Positions 7,669 to 12,618 of a DNA stretch of 12,618 nt are shown here, one piece after another; positions within the stretch are counted from its first letter, which is position 1; every line of letters begins with the position of its first letter. This DNA comes from JAJTHY01 sp964458795. Lineage in GTDB: Bacteria > Pseudomonadota > Alphaproteobacteria > Rickettsiales > Midichloriaceae. The position numbers were made by a program, and so were the translations under genes. The stretch covers positions 1 through 12,618 of the forward strand of contig CAYWJW010000046.1 in NCBI GenBank assembly GCA_964458795.1, read 5' to 3'. The notes under the pieces are model-generated. The model worked only from the letters and a program-made list of their open reading frames with translations. It was not told the DNA's origin and ran no database searches.

Positions 7669-8325
7669 TTACAGGACATTGCGTACTATGTGCATTTCTA
7701 TAGGATTGATTAACTCAAAGCTTTTAAGCTCATATATTTTTAAGCTCTTGCCGCCTGTAAGATCTATTCTTTTAAGCTGAAATTTGAGTTCTTTAGCCGC
7801 TATCTCATTAAAGAAGTTACCCGCTACGCATGGGATGGTGAGCTTTAGCATGCCCCACTCATTGAATGCAAATTGTAATGTAGCTCTAAGGGATTCCATA
7901 AAAATATGGGAGATTGATGCGTCAGTAATTACTTTAAACCAATATCCGAGAGTAGCTGCTTGCTCATCATATTCTGTAATATAAAGAGATGCCATGCCCA
8001 TAAACTCTTGATTATTATAAACCATTAAGTGACAAACCTTGCCTTCTTTTGCTTCTTGGTAAAATGTTGTGGCAATTTGTTCGGACTCGGCCTGAGTAGG
8101 TTTATTGGCGATCCATGGTAGCCACATTTTGAGATCGGCCAAGCTCTCATTTATAGCAGAAGTTATAGTTTGTATATCCTGATAAAGTAGTGGACGTAAT
8201 ATTAAGTTAGGGGTGGTTATTAAAAATGGAGCATCTGGAGTTATTTCTCCTTCAAGAATGCTAAATGATGCTTTTGATGTTAACATAACGTTATTTGCCA
8301 AGTTGTTACTTAAATAATAATGCAT
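7669..8325 (-). CDS. GNAT-family acetyltransferase, RimJ/RimL-like, possibly degenerate
   Basis: A 218-residue protein resembling RimJ/RimL-type N-acetyltransferases, which transfer acetyl from acetyl-CoA to protein N-termini or small molecules. The recognisable parts are the entry strand LILRPLLYQDIQ, the helix with LKMWLPW, a central GMASLYI strand, LGYWF before the cofactor site, and a C-terminal GNFFNEIAAKELKFQ stretch matching the usual N..S..v..K.GF block. The acetyl-CoA loop (Q/R-x-x-G-x-G/A) expected after LGYWF is not recognisable: the sequence reads VITDASISH, and the family's late Gly-Phe is changed. Activity is therefore uncertain. The first ATG gives a 13-residue Asn-rich extension; M14 (8286) is an alternative, and neither has a clear ribosome site. 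It is divergent from acpP. Confidence 0.75.
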   Translation of the reverse strand: MHYYLSNNLANNVMLTSKASFSILEGEITPDAPFLITTPNLILRPLLYQDIQTITSAINESLADLKMWLPWIANKPTQAESEQIATTFYQEAKEGKVCHLMVYNNQEFMGMASLYITEYDEQAATLGYWFKVITDASISHIFMESLRATLQFAFNEWGMLKLTIPCVAGNFFNEIAAKELKFQLKRIDLTGGKSLKIYELKSFELINPIEMHIVRNVL

Positions 8326-8395
8326 GGATCAATATTTGTATCCACTAAATTTTCTGGCTTTGCGACTTAATGTTGTGAGATTTTATCATAACTGT

Positions 8396-8424
8396 TTGCC
8401 TTCTAAATAAAAGTTTGGTAAAAT
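8396..8424 (+). promoter_or_regulatory. sigma70-type promoter of acpP
   Basis: TTGCCT (8396-8401) and TAAAAT (8419-8424) are separated by the ideal 17 bases. Transcription would start near 8431, giving a leader of about 110 bases before the acpP ATG. This is the best promoter match in the window and fits a highly expressed gene. Confidence 0.7.
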
Positions 8425-8441
8425 GCAGGTCGATTCAATAG

Positions 8442-8516
8442 CTTGAAAAGGCTCTGAATATGTCTAACGTTTGCTTTTGAGGTGCTTAGATGTGTCTCAA
8501 AACAAGCCTTTTGAAG
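8442..8516 (+). promoter_or_regulatory. Structured acpP leader
   Basis: Two nested stems fit the leader. The outer one pairs CTTGAAAAGGCT (8442-8453) with AGCCTTTTGAAG (8505-8516), 11 of 12 bases. The inner one pairs TTTTGAG (8475-8481) with CTCAAAA (8496-8502). The ribosome site AGGAG (8533-8537) stays outside the fold. I recognise no riboswitch family; the role could be stability or ribosome-access control. Confidence 0.45.
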
Positions 8517-8542
8517 TAAAAGAGAACTAATTAGGAGAACTT

Positions 8543-8788
8543 ATGAGTGATATCGAAACCCGCGTAACTAAACTGATTGCTGAACATCTAGATGTTGATC
8601 CAGCTAAAGTAAAAAGAGACGCTAGGTTCACGGATGATCTTGGAGCCGACAGTCTTGATCAAGTTGAACTTGTTATGGCTTTTGAAGAAGAATTTGGTAT
8701 TGAAATTCCAGATAGCAGTGCAGAAAAGATCTTGAAAGTTGATGATGCTATAGCTTATATAGAAGAGCAGCTTAAAAAAGCTGCTTAA
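8543..8788 (+). CDS. acpP: Acyl carrier protein
   Basis: An 81-residue acidic helical carrier of the type II fatty-acid pathway. S37 in GADSLD (34-39) is the 4'-phosphopantetheine attachment site; the conserved EEEFGIEIPD helix follows at about 48-57. Length and sequence are standard. AGGAG at 8533-8537 lies 5 bases before the ATG. It is the first gene of the acpP-fabF-mltG block, with its own promoter just upstream. AcpP carries the acyl chain that FabF extends and is normally needed in much larger amounts than FabF. Confidence 0.98.
   Translation: MSDIETRVTKLIAEHLDVDPAKVKRDARFTDDLGADSLDQVELVMAFEEEFGIEIPDSSAEKILKVDDAIAYIEEQLKKAA
8766..8785 (+). promoter_or_regulatory. Hairpin at the 3' end of acpP
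   Basis: AGCAGCTT (8766-8773) and AAGCTGCT (8778-8785) form a perfect 8-bp stem with an AAAA loop, ending next to the acpP stop codon. No T-run follows, so it is not a terminator. It may mark or protect an acpP mRNA end produced by processing. Confidence 0.5.
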
Positions 8789-8807
8789 CTAATTAACTGG
8801 TCGCTCT

Positions 8808-10070
8808 ATGAAAAGAGTAGTAATTACAGGTATGTCTTCTATTACGGCCCTAGGGCGTGATAAAGATGAGACTTGGAAAAATTTAATAAAAGGAAAGTCA
8901 GGTATCACTAGGATACCTGACTTTCTTTTTGATACCTCAGATCTTGCAACTAAAATTGCTGGACTAGTTCCAAACAAAGAGCAAGGTGGGCTGGATATTG
9001 ATGAATATGTGCCTCCTAAGGATCAGAAGAAAATGGATCGTTTCATACACTTAGCCATTGCTGCTTCCGATCAAGCAATAGCAGATTCTGGATGGGTAGT
9101 GGATAATGAGGAGAAGGCTGAATACACTGGGGTGATGATAGGTTCTGGTATAGGTGGTCTAACCACTATAGAGGAGAATGCCATAATTCTTAAAGAGCGC
9201 GGTCCTCGTAGAATTACCCCATTTTTTATTCCTGCCAGTCTTATAAATTTAGCATCAGGTTTAGTCTCCATAAAGCATAATTATAAAGGTCCAAACCACT
9301 CTGTAGTCACTGCGTGTGCTACCGGAGCGCATGCAATTGGAGATGCTGCACGGTTGATTTCTTGTGGTGAAGCAAAGGTTATGGTAGCTGGAGGAGCTGA
9401 AGGTGCGATTTGTAGATTGGGAATAGCGGGATTCAATGCTTGTCGTGCACTCTCAACAGCTTTTAATGATGAGCCAACGCGAGCATCACGTCCATGGGAT
9501 AAGGATCGAGATGGTTTTGTTATGGGAGAAGGAGCTGGAATTATGGTGCTTGAGGAGTATGAGCATGCTAAAAAGCGGGGAGCGAGGATATATGCTGAAA
9601 TAGGTGGTTATTATTATACCGGTGATGCGCATCACATAACAGCTCCAGCTGAAGATGGTAATGGTGGTTATAGGGCTATGAAAGGGGCACTTGAAAAAGC
9701 TGGTGTATCTCAAAGTCAAGTAGATTATATCAATGCTCATGGTACCTCAACTCCTATGGGAGATATGGCAGAGCTTTCAGCGCTTAGAAAGCTATTTGGA
9801 GAAGATATATCTAAGGTGCCGATTTCTTCAACTAAATCTGCAATTGGCCACCTTCTAGGTGCTGCAGGTAGTGTGGAAGCAGTATTTTCAGTTCTTGCAA
9901 TACGAGATGGAATTCTTCCCCCAACCTTAAATCTTGAAAATCCATCTGAAGGATGTGAAGGGGTCGATTTTGTGCCACTTAAAGCTAAAGAGAAAAAGGT
10001 TAATATAGTTGTTTCCAATTCCTTTGGATTTGGTGGCACGAATGCGTCATTGGTATTTAAGGGTGTATAA
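8808..10070 (+). CDS. fabF: Beta-ketoacyl-ACP synthase II
   Basis: A 420-residue condensing enzyme (KAS II) that joins malonyl-ACP to acyl-ACP in fatty-acid elongation. The catalytic triad is visible: C170 in VTACATGAHA, H311 in NAHGTSTPMGD, H348 in KSAIGHLLGAAG, with K343 also conserved. The C-terminal NSFGFGGTN loop (404-412) is intact. The ATG lies 19 bases after the acpP stop, and no proper Shine-Dalgarno precedes it, so translation may be weak or coupled to acpP. Codons 29-41 contain a terminator-shaped hairpin. Compared from memory with other FabF proteins, this stretch (IPDFLFD) seems about two residues longer than usual. The 3' end overlaps mltG. Confidence 0.97.
   Translation: MKRVVITGMSSITALGRDKDETWKNLIKGKSGITRIPDFLFDTSDLATKIAGLVPNKEQGGLDIDEYVPPKDQKKMDRFIHLAIAASDQAIADSGWVVDNEEKAEYTGVMIGSGIGGLTTIEENAIILKERGPRRITPFFIPASLINLASGLVSIKHNYKGPNHSVVTACATGAHAIGDAARLISCGEAKVMVAGGAEGAICRLGIAGFNACRALSTAFNDEPTRASRPWDKDRDGFVMGEGAGIMVLEEYEHAKKRGARIYAEIGGYYYTGDAHHITAPAEDGNGGYRAMKGALEKAGVSQSQVDYINAHGTSTPMGDMAELSALRKLFGEDISKVPISSTKSAIGHLLGAAGSVEAVFSVLAIRDGILPPTLNLENPSEGCEGVDFVPLKAKEKKVNIVVSNSFGFGGTNASLVFKGV
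8893..8930 (+). terminator. Intrinsic-terminator-like hairpin inside fabF
   Basis: GAAAGTCAGGTATC (8893-8906) pairs perfectly with GATACCTGACTTTC (8912-8925) around a 5-base loop (8907-8911) and is followed directly by TTTTT (8926-8930). This 14-bp stem plus T-run is the standard shape of a rho-independent terminator, yet it lies about 85 bases into the fabF coding sequence. It may act as a partial terminator or attenuator reducing fabF and mltG transcription relative to acpP. Stem GC content is moderate (6 of 14), so termination may be incomplete. Translating ribosomes would normally disrupt it. Confidence 0.55.
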
Positions 10071-11028
10071 GGGTAGATTTAAATCCATCCTTATAATAAA
10101 TACCTTGGTACTTTGTATCGTGATTAGTTGTGTATATATCTATTATAACTTATTTATATATAAGAATAATTCTGAAATAATTTTATATTTTCCATATGGC
10201 ACTTCAGTTGCGGATATTGCAGAGCAAATGAAGGAGGCCAAAGTTATCGGGGATAAGAACATTTTTGTCCTGGCAGGTAAGCTGGCTCAGAAGAATAATA
10301 AAGTGCTCATTAGTGGTGAATATAAATTTGATGCAGGTATCAGTATGTATAGAGTATTGCTGAAAATGATCCATGGTGAAAGATTAGCGCGCAAATTAAC
10401 CGTACCTGAAGGGTTGACTGTGAAAGCAGCTATGGCAATTGTGGATAATGCACCAGGACTTGTTGGCGGTCTAAAAGAGGAGGTGCATGAATGCAATATT
10501 TTGCCAGAGACTTACATATATTACTTTGGAGATAGTAAGAACTCTATGGTGCGCTCCATGAAAAAGGCATTCGAAAATTTTATGACAGATGCTATGGATA
10601 GCAATCAGTCAGGATTAAATGAGATGAAAGAGGTAGTTATTCTGGCTTCCATTGTAGAAAAAGAAACTAGAATTGACGAAGAACGGTCTAAAATAGCTGG
10701 GGTTTACCTTAATCGTTTGCAAATAGGGATGCCTTTGCAGGCTGATCCTACAGTAATTTATGGTATGAGTGATGGACTTGGAGTAATTGGAAGAAGCCTT
10801 ACTAGAGAAGATCTAAAGATAGATGGTCCATATAATACTTATATACGTAAAGGACTAACTCCGACGCCTATTGCTTGCCCGGGTAAAGCATCAATTCTAG
10901 CGGTGACAAAGCCTGAAAGGCACGACTATTTATACTTCGTTGCAAACTCTTTAGGTGGGCACATATTTGCTAAATCTTTAGAGCAACATAATAAAAATAA
11001 TATTGCTCGTAAAACCATTGAAAAATAA
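10042..11028 (+). CDS. mltG: Endolytic peptidoglycan transglycosylase MltG
   Basis: A 328-residue inner-membrane lytic transglycosylase of the YceG/MltG family, which cuts nascent glycan strands and so sets their length. It has one membrane segment at about 15-38, a LysM-like region with the PYGTSVADIAEQM motif, then the catalytic domain. Visible family blocks are LASIVEKET (201-209, with the catalytic Glu probably E206), LNRLQIGMPLQADPTVIYG, PYNTY and YLYFVA. The chosen ATG overlaps fabF by 29 bases and is preceded by GGTGG. A GTG at 10063, overlapping the fabF stop, is an alternative, as is a TTG at 10009. The acpP-fabF-mltG order is common in alphaproteobacteria and links lipid and wall synthesis. 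Confidence 0.93.
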   Translation: MRHWYLRVYKGRFKSILIINTLVLCIVISCVYIYYNLFIYKNNSEIILYFPYGTSVADIAEQMKEAKVIGDKNIFVLAGKLAQKNNKVLISGEYKFDAGISMYRVLLKMIHGERLARKLTVPEGLTVKAAMAIVDNAPGLVGGLKEEVHECNILPETYIYYFGDSKNSMVRSMKKAFENFMTDAMDSNQSGLNEMKEVVILASIVEKETRIDEERSKIAGVYLNRLQIGMPLQADPTVIYGMSDGLGVIGRSLTREDLKIDGPYNTYIRKGLTPTPIACPGKASILAVTKPERHDYLYFVANSLGGHIFAKSLEQHNKNNIARKTIEK

Positions 11029-11054
11029 TTGCTTCATAATACTGGCAAAAAAAC

Positions 11055-11083
11055 TTGAATATTTATAAATTCCTGTTAATAAT
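11055..11083 (+). promoter_or_regulatory. Candidate rpmB promoter
   Basis: TTGAAT (11055-11060) and AATAAT (11078-11083) are separated by 17 bases; an overlapping reading TAATAA at 11077 has an upstream TG as in extended -10 promoters. It lies in the 88-base mltG-rpmB gap, about 34 bases before the rpmB start. Confidence 0.45.
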
Positions 11084-11116
11084 TAGCAGACTAAAAAATT
11101 TAGTGTTGGAGAAAAG

Positions 11117-11410
11117 ATGACACGCTGTTGTTCAGTTGACGCAAAAAAGGGCATCCTTGTTGGTAACAAGGTTTCACATTCAAACCGCAAAACCAGAAGA
11201 AGGTTCCTGCCTAACCTACAAGTTGTATCGTTTTTTAGCGATATCTTAAAGAAGACTATAAGCTTAAAGTTGGCTTCAAGTAGTGTTCGCACTATCGAGC
11301 ATAACCATGGTATTGACAACTTCTTGTTGACCACTTCTTCTAAGAAGTTGGCTGATGAAGCTAAGAAATTGAAAAGGCAAATTACCAAAGCGCAAAGTAA
11401 AGCTGCTTAA
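11117..11410 (+). CDS. rpmB: 50S ribosomal protein bL28
   Basis: A 97-residue basic ribosomal protein, the usual length for alphaproteobacterial L28. The diagnostic N-terminus is present (MTRCCSVDAKKGILVGNKVS, then HSNRKTRRRFLPNLQ), as is the Lys-rich C-terminal helix. It binds 23S rRNA in the large subunit. GGAGA at 11108-11112 provides the ribosome site. The gene downstream begins within about 40 bases and could share its transcript. Confidence 0.97.
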   Translation: MTRCCSVDAKKGILVGNKVSHSNRKTRRRFLPNLQVVSFFSDILKKTISLKLASSSVRTIEHNHGIDNFLLTTSSKKLADEAKKLKRQITKAQSKAA

Positions 11411-11449
11411 CTTTTGCTGTTTCTGTCAGGTTTTGAGTCAGGGGTGGAA

Positions 11450-12172
11450 TTGCTAGATAATTTATACAGAGTATTAAAGGTAGTTGGTGAAAAAGTAAGC
11501 GGGGGTGGAGTTGTTGCATCTGCAGCTGTCCTTCAAGGTATTCCAGCGCAGAGTTTTATTCTCTTAAGCAGTGTTGCCATGCTTGTATCCACCACAATCT
11601 TGGTTGCTGGTTCTTGGTTGGGCAAAGTGCTCCTATCACCAAAAGGGACAGACGTTCAGAAAGAAAATACTACGGCAAAAAGTGTTGTTGAGTCGGCAAA
11701 TACTGTTGTACAAGCTGAAGTTCAACCGACCGTGACACAACCTATACTTCGAGGTGGCGATGTACAAGCAATGTTATGCAAAGGGCACAGGGCCAGTAAT
11801 AGTCTTCATATATCATCTACTCCTCTAGATGCTGATGTGTCAGAAGTCTGTCGTAGAGATGGTTATGATGAGGCAATGTTATACATGGAACATAAAAACA
11901 GCAATAGCTCTCAGATACCACCTACTCGCAGAAGATTGAAATCAGCTGAGCCTTGGATAAATGCCTTTTTAAATCCTAATAAAGGTCCTGGTTATGTAAG
12001 GCAATATCTAGAGTCAGTAAATCTTGATTGTTTTCCAGCGATAGCTCAAAAAGAGTCGAGCTCAGCGCTTACTCATATAGAACAAGCTGATGATAATAGT
12101 CATTGGGTTAAGCTATATAATGAACAAGAAGCTGCATATGAAGTGAAGAATGCTGCTAGGGCAAAGTTATAG
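11450..12172 (+). CDS. Unrecognised single-pass membrane protein with an internal repeat
   Basis: I do not recognise this protein. No ATG fits the start. The TTG at 11450 has AGGGG (11440-11444) 5 bases upstream and gives 240 residues; a GTG at 11444 or a TTG at 11414 are alternatives. It has an amphipathic N-terminus, a hydrophobic segment at about 36-62 (FILLSSVAMLVSTTILVAG), a Thr/Val/Gln-rich linker, and two diverged 35-residue repeats at 101-135 and 136-170. These share 12 of 35 residues, including the AML and SNS motifs, and a common gcaatgttat at 11768 and 11873. The C-terminal part is soluble and charged. It lies 39 bases after rpmB, probably in the same transcript. It may be lineage-specific, perhaps membrane-tethered with an exposed tail. 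Real coding is likely from length and codon pattern. Confidence 0.6.
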   Translation: MLDNLYRVLKVVGEKVSGGGVVASAAVLQGIPAQSFILLSSVAMLVSTTILVAGSWLGKVLLSPKGTDVQKENTTAKSVVESANTVVQAEVQPTVTQPILRGGDVQAMLCKGHRASNSLHISSTPLDADVSEVCRRDGYDEAMLYMEHKNSNSSQIPPTRRRLKSAEPWINAFLNPNKGPGYVRQYLESVNLDCFPAIAQKESSSALTHIEQADDNSHWVKLYNEQEAAYEVKNAARAKL

Positions 12173-12197
12173 GGACTAGGTTTGTTTTCTATAAAGT

Positions 12198-12229
12198 AAA
12201 AGCCAGTAGACGCAGCCGCATCTACTAGC
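12198..12229 (-). terminator. Probable rho-independent terminator of the dsbA-like gene
   Basis: On the minus strand GCTAGTAGATGC (12229-12218) pairs with GCGTCTACTGGC (12213-12202) through 12 bp including two G-U wobbles, around a GGCT loop, followed by TTTTACTTTAT from 12201 down. It begins 47 bases beyond the stop of the minus-strand gene. On the plus strand no T-run follows, so it serves only the leftward gene. Confidence 0.6.
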
Positions 12230-12276
12230 CGCAATCAGTATAAACTATAAGCAACTTATATGGAAGCGCCAAATGC

Positions 12277-12618
12277 TTATTTCTTCAATGAATCATCAAG
12301 TATTTTAGACATCTGAGGGTAAGTGAGAGCTCCCTCATATTGTTTGCCATTGATGAGAAATACGGGTGTTACCTGTATTTTCAGTTTTTGAGATGCTGTC
12401 ATTGCGCGTTTGAAGATTGTATCTTCAAGTGGTTTATTGCTGAAGCAAGCCTTTATTTTCTCATCATCAAAGCCCCCTAATTTTGCTATGTTTATTAGAG
12501 ATTCTTTATAATCTTTGCGGTATGCCCATAGTGGTTGAGAATCCATTAAGGTAGATATGTAATTAAAGTACTCATCTTTGCCTGCACAATGCGCAAGCAT
12601 TGCTCCTAGAAGCCCTGG
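12277..12618 (-). CDS. DsbA/Com1-like thiol oxidoreductase, C-terminal part
   Basis: This is the 3' part of a gene whose beginning lies beyond the right edge: the frame stays open to position 12618, so the Met at 12600 is internal. The visible 114 residues match the helical insertion and C-terminal thioredoxin half of DsbA-family proteins. They include AMLAHCAGKDEYFNYI, the QPLWA helix, the FDDEKIKACF stretch, and VTPVFLINGKQYEGAL with the cis-proline loop that contacts the active-site cysteines. The CxxC motif and signal peptide would lie outside the window. The likely role is disulfide formation in the periplasm, as in the Com1-like oxidoreductases of intracellular bacteria. A terminator follows at 12198-12229. 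Confidence 0.88.
   Translation of the reverse strand, partial: PGLLGAMLAHCAGKDEYFNYISTLMDSQPLWAYRKDYKESLINIAKLGGFDDEKIKACFSNKPLEDTIFKRAMTASQKLKIQVTPVFLINGKQYEGALTYPQMSKILDDSLKK

Noticed and set aside
8431..8542. A known riboswitch upstream of acpP
   Set aside because: The leader is structured, but I could not match it to the conserved core of any riboswitch family I know.
9486..10039. Minus-strand open frames of 84 and 100 codons within fabF
   Set aside because: They are antisense shadows of the FabF coding sequence, without start signals or recognisable domains.
11083..11388. Minus-strand 101-codon frame antisense to rpmB
   Set aside because: It overlaps a clearly identified ribosomal protein gene and has no supporting features of its own.
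1..12618. tRNA or rRNA genes
   Set aside because: I looked through the intergenic stretches for cloverleaf-like arms and rRNA-like conserved blocks and saw none.

Overview
The window looks like chromosomal DNA of a low-GC alphaproteobacterium, most likely a Rickettsiales-type intracellular lineage. The reasons are the FtsH, AcpP, FabF, MltG, L28 and DsbA-family sequences, the acpP-fabF-mltG gene order, the AT-rich gaps, and the small palindromic repeats scattered between genes. The lineage is an inference; nothing in the window names the species.

Layout. Positions 1-280 are non-coding and hold a dispersed repeat interrupted by a long palindromic element. ftsH (membrane AAA+ zinc protease) runs leftwards at 281-2191. 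A divergent gap leads to a signalling block: a 1050-residue soluble histidine kinase with six nearly identical tandem PAS domains (2420-5572), a single-domain response regulator translationally coupled to it (5541-5990), and, converging from the other side, a receiver-histidine kinase fusion (6324-7415, minus). The 333-bp gap between the convergent genes carries a 27-bp perfect inverted repeat. A RimJ/RimL-like acetyltransferase (7669-8325, minus) follows, with a second copy of the dispersed repeat at its 3' side.

From 8396 rightwards is a housekeeping block: a good sigma70-type promoter, a structured leader, acpP, fabF, mltG, then rpmB (bL28) and an unrecognised one-membrane-segment protein with a 35-residue internal duplication. 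At the right edge the 3' part of a DsbA/Com1-like thiol oxidoreductase gene enters on the minus strand, with a probable terminator.

How the genes work together. acpP and fabF supply fatty-acid elongation, and mltG trims nascent peptidoglycan. The signalling block looks like one pathway: the six-PAS kinase should phosphorylate the overlapping receiver protein, and the neighbouring receiver-kinase may belong to the same relay. Each of the six PAS copies keeps the histidine and arginine that FixL uses for haem binding and oxygen sensing, so the kinase may be a multi-haem oxygen or redox sensor joined to a phytochrome-type kinase core. This is the most unusual item here. The second is a textbook terminator-shaped hairpin inside the early fabF coding sequence, which could set the AcpP:FabF ratio.
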